Source of the DNA: Clostridia bacterium
GTDB taxonomy: Bacteria; Bacillota; Sulfobacillia; SLMV01
Direction: 5' to 3'
DNA: 6,919 nucleotides
NCBI GenBank assembly: GCA_003554565.1
Contig: PWGR01000081.1
Span: 1-6,919, forward strand
Shown: in pieces, positions 1 through 6,740 of the stretch
Layout of the letters: each line of letters starts with the position of its first letter
Numbering within the stretch: position 1 is the stretch's first letter
Notes under the pieces: generated by a model
Database searches by the model: none
Told to the model about the DNA's origin: nothing
Seen by the model: only the letters and a program-made list of their open reading frames with translations
Translations under genes and position numbers: made by a program

Positions 1-369
1 CAGAGCACCGTGGAACAACACTTCCGGTTCATCAAAAAGCCCAAAGTTACCGGGCCCATGTACCTCAAGAACCCGGGGCGGGTGAACGCTCTGGGCTACG
101 TGTTTCTCATGGCCCTGATGATCTACAGTGTGATGCAGCGTAGGGTCAGAAACGCGCTCAAGAACGAAGACCAACCCATGCAGATTATCGGAACGAAGGG
201 CACCTTCCGCCCCACAGGGAATCGGGTGCTCGAACAGTTCAAAAAGATGAAGATCACCCGGGACGAACAGGGGAAGCGGGAGTTCCCACGCAACCTCAGA
301 ATCCCCCGCAGAGTGATGTGCCTTTTGGGGGTGAAACCAGAGGTCTATCTGCGAGATCCACCCGGATAG
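1..369 (+). CDS. IS1634-type (IS4 superfamily) transposase, C-terminal part, 5' end outside window
   Basis: The reading frame is open from base 1 (Gln-Ser-Thr, then a GTG codon at 10) to TAG at 367-369, so this is the C-terminal 122 codons of a longer gene and not a gene starting at 10. The segment VEQHFRFIKKP has the Glu-(6 residues)-Lys spacing of the YREK signature that carries the third catalytic acid of IS4-superfamily DDE transposases. The following MYLKNPGRVNALGYVFLMAL (hydrophobic, about residues 20-40) is typical of the IS1634 group. The protein would cut and join DNA at the ends of its insertion sequence. The catalytic Asp residues lie upstream of the window, so I cannot tell whether the gene is intact. 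The C-terminus looks natural, ending shortly after LLGVKPEVYLRDPPG. The right inverted repeat of the element could not be identified without the left end. Confidence 0.8.
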   Translation, partial: QSTVEQHFRFIKKPKVTGPMYLKNPGRVNALGYVFLMALMIYSVMQRRVRNALKNEDQPMQIIGTKGTFRPTGNRVLEQFKKMKITRDEQGKREFPRNLRIPRRVMCLLGVKPEVYLRDPPG

Positions 370-785
370 TTAGTACCTAAAAATGGATATCGGAGAAATG
401 ATTTTTCGAGTAGATACCACATGCTGAAAAGGAATTGGGATACTGCGGCTTCTACCAATGATGTATATGCCTTACCACCGTGTGGTGGCCAAGAGTATGA
501 AGTAAGCGAGTGTACCTCGTGGAAAATCGGGTACTGTGCTTCATACCATCTTTTGGGACGGCAGATCTGCATTACTTACTGACAATCTACTCTGTCCGGG
601 CATGAAAAGTGAGCAAACATGATTATTCCCGCAGCAGGTACGGGGCTGTTGTGCATCTGGCGGAAGGGAGCAGGAGAGGCTCGGCGGCAGAAGATCATGG
701 CACTCTCTGCGCTCAGAGCCAACACGCGAGCAGGACAACGGTCTGGGGCTGCCTCACGCACCTCGCCCTGACAGCAGCTGGGGCC
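370..785. other. Gene-poor stretch between transposase and dat terminator
   Basis: I see no convincing gene here. The first part (370 to about 610) is visibly richer in A and T than the genes to the right and probably includes the non-coding right end of the insertion sequence. It contains a small hairpin, CCACC-gtgt-GGTGG, at 475-488, and an imperfect repeat described separately. A 53-codon reading frame (421-582, plus) begins with ATG but has no Shine-Dalgarno sequence. The second part (about 610-785) is GC-richer. It has several overlapping short frames on both strands, none with recognisable motifs or good start signals, as expected for chance frames. No tRNA or known RNA fold was recognised. 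Confidence 0.5.
431..550 (+). repeat. Imperfect direct repeat, two copies 90 bases apart
   Basis: The copy at 431-460 (GGAATTGGGATACTGCGGCT, then TCTACCAATG) and the copy at 521-550 (GGAAAATCGGGTACTGTGCT, then TCATACCATC) align with a few mismatches and small gaps. The shared core is GGG(A)TACTG-(C/T)-G-GCTTC-(A)-TACCA. The intervening 60 bases do not repeat. It may be sub-terminal repetition in the insertion sequence end, or coincidence. No function can be assigned from the sequence. Confidence 0.3.
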
Positions 786-835
786 AAAAAAAAAGGATGA
801 ATTCCGGGCCGTTCAGCAACAGGGACGGCCCGGAA
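786..835 (-). terminator. Intrinsic terminator of dat
   Basis: Read on the minus strand, a perfect 11-bp GC-rich stem (TTCCGGGCCGT at 835-825 pairing with ACGGCCCGGAA at 812-802) encloses a 12-base loop. It is followed, after seven bases, by a run of nine T (794-786). The stem starts six bases after the dat stop codon, so it ends the minus-strand transcript. The gap between stem and T run is a little longer than ideal. There is no T run on the other side, so it should not act efficiently on plus-strand transcripts from the transposase. Confidence 0.85.
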
Positions 836-841
836 CAAGGT

Positions 842-1702
842 CTATCCGGTACCAGTCTCCCTACGTACAACATCACGGAAGGCAGAGCGAAGCTCCTGGG
901 CAACGGGGCCAGGGCGACCCTGGCCGATGTCTTTGCCGTCCACCTGGTGCACCGGCATCACTTCGCTGTACGTGTCGCTGAAAAATGCCTCCGATGCCCC
1001 CTCAAACAGGTCCTTGACGGTGAATGCCCTCTCTTCGTATGAAATGTCGAGAGCCTCAGCGCACTCCAGTACTGTCGCGCGACTGATGCCGGCGAGGATG
1101 CGTTCGTCGGCCGGGTGCGTCCGCACCACGTCATCTATGACGCAGAAGAAGTTGCTCACCGAACCCTCCGTAATAGTACCGTCCTCTTCATAATGAACAG
1201 CATCATAGCCACCACGGTTAATAGCGTAGCTTCTTGACATGATATTGGGCAGGAGCGTCGTGGCCTTGACATCGCGTCGCGCCCACCGCAGGTCGGGGCG
1301 GGTAAAAGCTACACTCCCGCGCGAGTACTTCTCCTCCGGAATGGGCTGCAGCTTCCGGGCCGTGGCAATGATGGTGGGTTCAAGCTCATCCGGGATCAAA
1401 TGATTCCGGGGACACACGCCGCGAGTGACCTGCAAATAGATGAAAGCGGTGTCCAGCTCCGACTTTTCAGCAAGATCCCGCATGATCCGCTCCAGATCGC
1501 CTGCCGCAGCAAGATTCAGTCCGATCACCTCGGCTCCGCGACGCATACGATCCATGTGCGGCCCGAGACGAAATGGTTCACCCTCGTACAGTCTGACAAC
1601 CTCGTACAGACTGTCACCAAACTGCAAGCCGCGATCCTCCACCGGCACCTGCGCCTCCTCAATGCTCATGTAATCCCCATCAAGATAAGCCAGTTCGGGC
1701 AT
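842..1702 (-). CDS. dat: D-alanine aminotransferase (class IV PLP aminotransferase)
   Basis: This is a cytoplasmic PLP enzyme that interconverts D-alanine and 2-oxoglutarate with pyruvate and D-glutamate, linking D-amino acid pools needed for peptidoglycan. It is 286 residues long, the usual length for the family. Visible residues match the characterised Bacillus enzyme: Tyr33 in DSLYEVVRLYEG; Arg99 and His101 in QVTRGVCPRNH (the carboxylate trap that separates D-amino acid from branched-chain aminotransferases); Lys146 in RRDVKATTLLPN (Schiff base); Glu179 in EGSVSNFF (pyridine nitrogen); and a late DTYSEVMPV. The ATG start is preceded by GGGGAGAGG four bases upstream. It lies downstream of tldD-tldE on the same strand with its own likely promoter, and ends at a strong terminator. 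Class IV family membership is very secure. D-specificity is inferred from the RxH motif; a 4-amino-4-deoxychorismate lyase or branched-chain enzyme is less likely. Confidence 0.92.
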   Translation of the reverse strand: MPELAYLDGDYMSIEEAQVPVEDRGLQFGDSLYEVVRLYEGEPFRLGPHMDRMRRGAEVIGLNLAAAGDLERIMRDLAEKSELDTAFIYLQVTRGVCPRNHLIPDELEPTIIATARKLQPIPEEKYSRGSVAFTRPDLRWARRDVKATTLLPNIMSRSYAINRGGYDAVHYEEDGTITEGSVSNFFCVIDDVVRTHPADERILAGISRATVLECAEALDISYEERAFTVKDLFEGASEAFFSDTYSEVMPVHQVDGKDIGQGRPGPVAQELRSAFRDVVRRETGTG

Positions 1703-1752
1703 CTTACCTCTCCCCTCGAAAGATTGCAGCGAATGTTTCTATCATGCCATTA

Positions 1753-1781
1753 ACTCTATTGAGATCCCTATTCTGCGTCAA
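1753..1781 (-). promoter_or_regulatory. Sigma-70-type promoter for dat
   Basis: On the minus strand TTGACG (1781-1776) is followed by a 17-base spacer and TAGAGT (1758-1753), matching the -35 consensus at five of six and the -10 consensus at four of six positions with ideal spacing. Transcription would start near 1746, giving a leader of about 45 bases to the dat ATG. It lies in the 137-base gap after tldE. A 13-base perfect palindrome, AGTCCACAGGACT (1801-1813), sits about 20 bases upstream of the -35. It could be an operator or a weak hairpin, but it has no T run, so read-through from tldE remains possible. Confidence 0.55.
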
Positions 1782-1839
1782 AGTGAACTTCCCTCTCACC
1801 AGTCCACAGGACTCACAATTTCCAGAAGCGATCCTACAC

Positions 1840-3213
1840 TCAGAACTCCGTGGTGCCGGTAAAGCGAAGGCTGTCCAGTCGGAGTGCGGGTACCCGGATC
1901 CCTCCAACCCCCTCCCCGCACAACAATGACTGTGAACCGACATGGGTAACCTGATTCAATGCGCGAACATAGCTATCAGTGAAGCGCAGGTTCTTCACGG
2001 GCCCCACGATCTCCCCGTTACGCACCAGAAAGGTGCCGTTTCTGGTCATACCGGTAATTACCACATCCCGGGGTTCCACCACCCGGGTGTAATGCAGGGT
2101 AGTGATCAGGAGACCGAGATCGGTGTCCTCAATCATCTCTGCGACCGGAGCGTCCCCCTCGGCAAGAAACAGGTTCTGGGGTGATACGGAAGCACCTCCC
2201 CGGAAGGAACCAAACGCGCGTACCACGGGGGCATGTCCTGTGGACACTTCACCCTCTGCGGCGGCTGTGGTCTGATTATACAGCAAACCGGATGCGATGC
2301 CCTCACTGATTATGTCCACCCGGCGCTTGCGGACGCCTTCGCCGTCAAACAGAATTGGGCACCCGTGTTCATCCGCCCCGTCATCATAGATGGTAAGCAG
2401 ATCTGACACCACACGCTCTCCCGCCCGTCCGGACATGAAGCTCCTGCCTTCAGCTACGGCCTCGCCGTCTGCCCCCAGCCGGGCCACAAAGGAGACAAGA
2501 TCGGCAGCAGCATATGGGAGAAGGATAACCGGGTACTCGCCCTCCGGAAACGGTTCTGGATCTCGAGAGAGATTGCAGCCGCCCGCGGCCTCAGATGCCG
2601 CCTCTCCCGCATTGATTGCATCCAGGGAGAAACCACTCCGCTCACTGTACCCATATCCTGTATCGCGGATGGCAGTAAAGCTGACGTTGCAGCTGGTGCG
2701 TGGTGCGTAGGAAATCAACTCCGCGGTGTTCATTATTAAACGCTCGCTAAATTCTGTGGCAACCCGGCCGAACGGACGCGGGCCCTCCCGCTCAATAACG
2801 CTCACAGCCCGTTCCGCAACCCGGCCCCGCCAGCGGTCGGCATTTTCGGGCACACATGCGTCAAATCCAGGTATGTCCCCGTTTTCATCCACACTGCAGG
2901 CTTTATCCGGACCCGGAAGCGGACGTTGGGGTCTCACTGCCCCCGCCACAAGGGCTTCCGCTGCTCTCCGAACCGCCTCTGCAACTTTCTCTGGTTCCGG
3001 TGCCCGAGCAGTCACCTCACTGCAGCGCCGGCCGTCGAATACCCGCGCAGTGACGTAAATACCTTCCATCGAGATATTCTGATGGATCTGCCCCTCAGAA
3101 AACCGAGTCAGCCCGTAGTTGTAGTTTTCCAGATGAATCTCCGCCTCAAAGCCGTCGGCCTGCCGCAGACCCATCTCCGCCATGTCCTGCAGACACTTTT
3201 TCCCTAGTATCAT
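1840..3213 (-). CDS. tldE: TldE/PmbA-type partner subunit of TldD protease
   Basis: TldD and TldE form a cytoplasmic heterodimeric protease that threads and cleaves unfolded peptides; in E. coli it trims microcin B17 and degrades CcdA. This protein is the member without the zinc motif: no HExxxH is present. It is 457 residues, normal for the family. The C-terminal family block is clear, with ITGMTRNGTFLVRNGEIVG and PVKNLRF around residues 386-412, preceded by a GLLITTLHYTRVV segment. The GMTRNGTFLV wording resembles the TldD-type subgroup of PmbA proteins more than classical E. coli PmbA. I chose the ATG at 3213 (MILGKKCL): it overlaps the tldD stop as ATGA and has a G-rich ribosome site (GGTGGGGGG) nine bases upstream. 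A longer frame to 3306 would lie wholly inside tldD and add a non-homologous leader. Expected to be co-transcribed and translationally coupled with tldD. Confidence 0.88.
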   Translation of the reverse strand: MILGKKCLQDMAEMGLRQADGFEAEIHLENYNYGLTRFSEGQIHQNISMEGIYVTARVFDGRRCSEVTARAPEPEKVAEAVRRAAEALVAGAVRPQRPLPGPDKACSVDENGDIPGFDACVPENADRWRGRVAERAVSVIEREGPRPFGRVATEFSERLIMNTAELISYAPRTSCNVSFTAIRDTGYGYSERSGFSLDAINAGEAASEAAGGCNLSRDPEPFPEGEYPVILLPYAAADLVSFVARLGADGEAVAEGRSFMSGRAGERVVSDLLTIYDDGADEHGCPILFDGEGVRKRRVDIISEGIASGLLYNQTTAAAEGEVSTGHAPVVRAFGSFRGGASVSPQNLFLAEGDAPVAEMIEDTDLGLLITTLHYTRVVEPRDVVITGMTRNGTFLVRNGEIVGPVKNLRFTDSYVRALNQVTHVGSQSLLCGEGVGGIRVPALRLDSLRFTGTTEF

Positions 3214-4652
3214 GATTTCTTGCCCCCCACCTTCAACCCGGTGAAGCGCGCGTGCGAACAGCCATGCGCCACACGACCGTCCTGTGATGGAGCTCCCTTG
3301 CCGCACGCATACCCGACAATTCGCCAGTCGTCCTCATCAGCGATGGCATCACACTTGGACCAGAACTGCGGCGTAATGTCAGCATATATGGGATCGCGCA
3401 CCATCTCCGTTATCTGGCCATCCTCAATGAGCCACCCCGCCTCTGAGCCAAACTGGAAGTTGAGTCGACGATCATCGATGGACCAGCTGCGATTCTGATC
3501 CAAAAGAATGCCCTTCTTCGTGGAAGCGATGAGATCCTCATAACTGACATCCCCCGGTTCCAGGGAGACGTTCGGCATTCTCACCAGCGGAATGTGATCG
3601 AAATTGTTGGCCCGCATGCAGCCCCCAGAACGATCAAGACCCAGCTCGTGAGCGGACTCACGGGAAGTGGTAAGACCAACCAACACACCATCGCGCACCA
3701 GATCTACCCGGCCGGCCTTCACTCCCTCGTCGTCGTACTTGTACGAGATCCGGCTTCCAGGCAGAGTCGGGTCAGCAAACAAGTTCACTACCTCCGAGCC
3801 GTAACGCAGTTCTCCGAGCATGTCCGGGTCAATGAACGAAGTACCAGCGAAGTCGGCCTCGTGCCCGAGTATCCGGTCTGCCTCAACTGCATGTCCAACA
3901 CTCTCATGAATCTGCAGTGCCAGCTCATTGGGCGCTATGATGACGTCCGTGGTCATCTCAGGACAGGGGCGGGCTGAGAGCAGCTGCACCGCTTCAGAAG
4001 CCACTCGCGGGGCATTGCCCAGCAGATCACGGGCCTCGATGGTCTCCCAGCCCTCCCCCTGAATATCATGCCAGATGGTGCAGGGATAGGTCCGGACCTG
4101 GGTCTGTTCCCCATTGACGGCAAGTGCGTAGAGACTGCCGCCGCTTTCTGTGAACACCTGCCGGATCAGGGATCCGGAGCTGTTGGCAAATACCTGGGTG
4201 TCCCGCTCAAACACCAGGCTTGCCCTGGCTACCCCAACTCCCTCGCGCAGCATCTCTTTGGAGCACTCGGTGAGCAGCTCCAGCTTTTTCGCCATATCAA
4301 CCGCAAAGGGATCAATCTCCACCGAACGAATCCACTCATCCTGGTACTCTGGCTCAGGGGCGAGCTGAACGGGGTACTTTCGTACCGTAGCCCCGCCCCG
4401 TGCCACCTCCACAGCGCGGCGCGCGCATTTTTCCAGAGAGCGTCCGTCAAGCCGGTTCGTAGAGGCAAACCCCCACGCTCCATCGACAAGGACGCGCACA
4501 CCCACGCCCATATCATCCTGTGAGTTTGCTACCTCGACCTCCTCATTCTTGACTGAAATGAACTCTCGCTCCCGTTGCACGACACGAGAATCGACATAAG
4601 AGGCCCCCATGCCATCTGCCATAGATACAACGCGTTGGGCTACATCTCGCAC
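3210..4652 (-). CDS. tldD: TldD family zinc metalloprotease, catalytic subunit
   Basis: Catalytic half of the TldD/TldE peptide protease. The 480-residue protein has the TldD zinc motif HESVGHAVEAD with His249, Glu250 and His254. A C-terminal Cys450 in GYACGKGAPSQ sits where the family supplies the third, cysteine zinc ligand. Other family landmarks are the N-terminal GASYVDSRVV (about residues 16-25), SYKYDDEGVKAG (about 303-314), MRANNFDHIPLVRMPNVSLE (346-365) and the C-terminal ARFTGLKVGG. The start is a GTG, supported by GGAGG with a six-base spacer. The next in-frame Met is codon 11, inside the conserved N-terminal region. The gene overlaps tldE by four bases. It is divergent from the M42 aminopeptidase gene, with 209 bases between start codons. 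The substrate is unknown; no bacteriocin or precursor peptide gene with clear signals is seen beside it. Confidence 0.93.
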   Translation of the reverse strand: MRDVAQRVVSMADGMGASYVDSRVVQREREFISVKNEEVEVANSQDDMGVGVRVLVDGAWGFASTNRLDGRSLEKCARRAVEVARGGATVRKYPVQLAPEPEYQDEWIRSVEIDPFAVDMAKKLELLTECSKEMLREGVGVARASLVFERDTQVFANSSGSLIRQVFTESGGSLYALAVNGEQTQVRTYPCTIWHDIQGEGWETIEARDLLGNAPRVASEAVQLLSARPCPEMTTDVIIAPNELALQIHESVGHAVEADRILGHEADFAGTSFIDPDMLGELRYGSEVVNLFADPTLPGSRISYKYDDEGVKAGRVDLVRDGVLVGLTTSRESAHELGLDRSGGCMRANNFDHIPLVRMPNVSLEPGDVSYEDLIASTKKGILLDQNRSWSIDDRRLNFQFGSEAGWLIEDGQITEMVRDPIYADITPQFWSKCDAIADEDDWRIVGYACGKGAPSQDGRVAHGCSHARFTGLKVGGKKS

Positions 4653-4658
4653 ATTATT

Positions 4659-4663
4659 CCTCC
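4659..4663 (-). promoter_or_regulatory. Ribosome binding site fixing the GTG start of tldD
   Basis: The minus strand reads GGAGG-aataat-GTG. This is a full Shine-Dalgarno core with a six-base spacer and argues for GTG at 4652 as the start of tldD. The ATG formed by overlap at 4654-4652 is in another frame. Confidence 0.75.
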
Positions 4664-4845
4664 GTCCCGATCACTTCTCGGCCGTCGTCTGGTGCAAAAG
4701 AGGCGCAACTTTTGAAAACTTCTATGGGCGCGCAGCGAGTTCCTGTGTGAGCAGAGGCGGAGTTCTCCCGTCCGAAGAGATAAGCTTCATGCATTGTCCA
4801 GGGAATTGCGGCTGCGGCGGGAAAGATGATACCAAAGACCAACGC
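4664..4845. promoter_or_regulatory. Divergent control region between tldD and the M42 peptidase gene
   Basis: Both genes must be initiated from this gap or beyond, yet I found no clear -35/-10 pair on either strand. An interrupted inverted repeat, AACTTTTGAAAACTT (4707-4721, TTTT-G-AAAA core with one mismatched pair outside it), is the most AT-rich point. It could be an operator or part of a promoter. No riboswitch or terminator was recognised. Confidence 0.3.
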
Positions 4846-4853
4846 AAGGAGGG
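4846..4853 (+). promoter_or_regulatory. Ribosome binding site fixing the GTG start of the M42 peptidase
   Basis: AAGGAGGG lies eight bases before GTG at 4862. It sits inside the longer possible frame that begins with ATG at 4826, which lacks a good site of its own. An out-of-frame ATG at 4857 is only three bases from this site and opens a 10-codon frame ending at TAA 4889. Confidence 0.7.
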
Positions 4854-4861
4854 CTTATGCC

Positions 4862-5938
4862 GTGCGCGATGATCTGTGGATCAAGTTAACACAATTGACG
4901 GAAATACCGGCAGTGTCCGGGCAGGAGCAGCGAATAGTCCGGTTTCTCTGGGATGAACTGGCCGGGCGCGCAGACGCAGCAGAGATTGATGCCATGGGCA
5001 ACGTCTACATTCAGCGCAAAGGAATCCGACCCGGACCAGAGATGCTGATTGCGGCACACACAGACCAGATCGGGGCGACCGTGAAGTACGTTGACGAGGC
5101 AGGCTTTCTACGAATGGAAAAAGTGGGCGGTACCCTGGATGCACTGCTGGTGGGGCGCAAAGTGCGGGTAGGCGATATACCCGGAGTGGTGGGAGTCAAG
5201 CCCGGTCACTACCAGACAGAGGAGGAACGCAGGAAGGTGCCCACTGCCGATCAGCTGTACGTTGATGTCGGTGCAGGCAGCCGGGATGAGGTATATGAAA
5301 TGGGGATCAGAATCGGAACTCAAATCACCTACGATGACCAGCTCACCCGACTGACCGATGGGAATCGTTTCACCGGGGCGGCGGTGGACGATCGAGCAGG
5401 ATGCGCCGTACTGTGGCAGCTGCTGGACGAAATGGAGGATGCTGATTTCGCGGGCACCATCTCGGCAGTGTTCACGGTACAGGAGGAAATTGGTCTGCGC
5501 GGTGCCGGTGTGGCAGCGGAAAACCTGCGGCCCGACTTCGGCATCGCGCTGGACACCATTCCGTGCGGTGGTACTCCAGATGTGAAGGATACCCAGCTGC
5601 ACACCCGCATAGGCGATGGTCCCGTACTGCCGCTCGCCAGCGGCAGACGCTGCAGTGCCCCCGTACACCCCGCGGTGCGGGATCTGTTGATCTCGACTGC
5701 CGAGGATAACGAGATACCGTACCAGCCGATGGTGTTCGCCGGCGGCAACAACGACGCCGCAGCCATGCAGGTGGCGGATGGCGGCATACCTGCCGGTTCC
5801 GTAACCCTCCCCAGACGCTACTCTCATTCGCCGGTGGAAATGGGGGATATACGCGACATGAAAGCAGCTACCGATCTCCTGCGTGCGGTCGCACACAACA
5901 TGGACAAAACGGGCGACTTCTCCTTCCTCTCAGAGTAG
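4862..5938 (+). CDS. M42 family metallo-aminopeptidase
   Basis: A cytoplasmic di-metal aminopeptidase of the M42 (glutamyl aminopeptidase / TET / FrvX) family, which removes N-terminal residues from short peptides, often as a large tetrahedral oligomer. Counting from the GTG start (358 residues), the metal and catalytic residues are all present: His66 and Asp68 in AAHTDQIG, Asp176 in AAVDDRAG, Glu208-Glu209 in TVQEEIGLRGAG, Asp231 in ALDTIP and His322 in YSHSPVEM. The usual domain pattern is visible, with the PA-like insert (VGRKVRVGDIPGVVGVKPGH) between the first and second metal motifs. Length is normal. I prefer GTG 4862 to ATG 4826 because of the AAGGAGGG site and because family members usually start just before the LTEIPAVSGQE segment. 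Specificity (acidic, neutral or otherwise) cannot be read from the sequence. Its divergent placement next to tldDE suggests shared peptide turnover. Confidence 0.92.
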   Translation: MRDDLWIKLTQLTEIPAVSGQEQRIVRFLWDELAGRADAAEIDAMGNVYIQRKGIRPGPEMLIAAHTDQIGATVKYVDEAGFLRMEKVGGTLDALLVGRKVRVGDIPGVVGVKPGHYQTEEERRKVPTADQLYVDVGAGSRDEVYEMGIRIGTQITYDDQLTRLTDGNRFTGAAVDDRAGCAVLWQLLDEMEDADFAGTISAVFTVQEEIGLRGAGVAAENLRPDFGIALDTIPCGGTPDVKDTQLHTRIGDGPVLPLASGRRCSAPVHPAVRDLLISTAEDNEIPYQPMVFAGGNNDAAAMQVADGGIPAGSVTLPRRYSHSPVEMGDIRDMKAATDLLRAVAHNMDKTGDFSFLSE

Positions 5939-5957
5939 ACCCCGGAGTGAAAGCCTC

Positions 5958-5980
5958 GATCGGGGTGCGGGGCACCGATC
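5958..5980. terminator. Hairpin between convergent genes, possible weak terminator
   Basis: GATCGG-gg-TGC-ggg-GCACCGATC can fold into nine base pairs with a two-base bulge and three-base loop. It lies in the 93-base gap between the M42 stop (plus) and the sod stop (minus), where a shared terminator would be expected. There is no T run on the plus side and only a short CTTTC on the minus side, so termination is uncertain. Confidence 0.3.
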
Positions 5981-6031
5981 ATCGCCTCGCTCCCCCATCA
6001 CTGGCGCCGTCAGCAAGTGCAGAAGCATTAA

Positions 6032-6679
6032 TCACTCAACTGCGGCTCGCTCAAGACGGGACTGTACCCGGTTCCAGTCGATTAGCGCCCACCAGGCCTG
6101 CAGATAATCTCTCCTTTGGCCCGGATAGTCGAGGTAGTGGGCATGTTCCCAAACGTCCACGACCAGTAGAGGGATCGTAGCCCACCGGACCATGTTCTCA
6201 TGCCGCTCCGCTGCCAGGATCTCACTGCGGTCATACTGCTGCTGCCAGACCCAGATACCCCAACCGTTTCCCGCTACAAGCTCTGAGGCAGCGAGGAAGT
6301 GCGCGCGGAATTGATCTGGACCCCCAAAATCCCTGGTCAGCACGCGGCGAATGAAAACCGGCAGCCGGACCGGATCAGGCGTCATGTTTCTCCAGTAAAG
6401 GGTGTGAAGCAAATCTCCAGACCCGTGAAATGCCAGTTCCCTTTCCCAGTAACGAACCAGCCGCCAATCTCCACGTTCTCTTGCTCCAACAAGGGCCAAC
6501 TCCGCCCGATTCAGGCCCCGGACATAATCGGCATGGTGCATCTGGTGATGGATCCGCATCGCCTCACGAGAGAGAACCGGTTCCAGGGCATCATACGGAT
6601 AAGGAAGGGGAGAAAGCTGATGGCCACCACGGGGCACGCGGGCGGGCGGTCTCGGGTAATTGTGGCATCTGCGTCTCAT
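6032..6679 (-). CDS. sod: Fe/Mn superoxide dismutase
   Basis: Converts superoxide to oxygen and hydrogen peroxide, presumably in the cytoplasm; no signal peptide is seen. Numbered from the chosen ATG (215 residues), the four metal ligands are present: His44 in MRIHHQMHHADYV, His92 in LLHTLYWRNM, and Asp175 and His179 in VVDVWEHAHYLDY. The fold landmarks LSPLPYPYDALEP and GNGWGIWVW are also present. Four residues before the second His ligand there is Gly rather than the Gln of iron enzymes such as E. coli SodB. By alignment, His160 (ERHEN) seems to occupy the position of the manganese-enzyme second-sphere Gln. Metal choice therefore cannot be stated. ATG 6679 is preferred over ATG 6688 because AGGAGG touches the latter but is nine bases from the former. 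About 18 basic, Pro/Arg-rich residues precede the SOD fold. A group II intron remnant lies directly upstream on the same strand. Confidence 0.92.
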   Translation of the reverse strand: MRRRCHNYPRPPARVPRGGHQLSPLPYPYDALEPVLSREAMRIHHQMHHADYVRGLNRAELALVGARERGDWRLVRYWERELAFHGSGDLLHTLYWRNMTPDPVRLPVFIRRVLTRDFGGPDQFRAHFLAASELVAGNGWGIWVWQQQYDRSEILAAERHENMVRWATIPLLVVDVWEHAHYLDYPGQRRDYLQAWWALIDWNRVQSRLERAAVE

Positions 6680-6688
6680 TCGACTCAT

Positions 6689-6694
6689 CCTCCT
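6689..6694 (-). promoter_or_regulatory. Ribosome binding site of sod, overlapping stop of the upstream frame
   Basis: The minus strand reads ..CATAGGAGGATGAGTCGAATG. AGGAGG directly abuts the first ATG and is nine bases from the second in-frame ATG (6679), so the second is the likelier start. The TAG stop of the upstream intron-derived frame (6695-6693) overlaps this site. Confidence 0.65.
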
Positions 6695-6740
6695 ATGCTG
6701 TCATCCTATGTCGTCTGGCCGCCGGCTCGTTCGCAGCATA

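Noticed and set aside
576..761. Overlapping minus-strand frames of 60-75 codons upstream of the dat terminator.
   Set aside because: They have no recognisable motifs or ribosome sites, and they overlap each other and plus-strand frames, as chance open frames in GC-rich DNA do.
619..771. A short plus-strand frame beginning MIIPAAGTG, reminiscent of nucleotidyltransferase N-termini.
   Set aside because: The resemblance ends after nine residues. There is no good ribosome site, and the rest is Arg/Ala-rich with no family motif.
1801..1813. The palindrome AGTCCACAGGACT as a terminator for tldE.
   Set aside because: The stem is only five base pairs and no T run follows on the minus strand.
3214..3306. 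A longer tldE start giving a 31-residue N-terminal extension.
   Set aside because: It lies entirely within tldD and has no family similarity. The ATGA overlap with a G-rich ribosome site supports the start at 3213.
5108..5896. A 262-codon minus-strand open frame opposite the M42 gene.
   Set aside because: It is the antisense shadow of a gene with complete metal-binding motifs. Its translation is His/Cys-scattered with no domain pattern.
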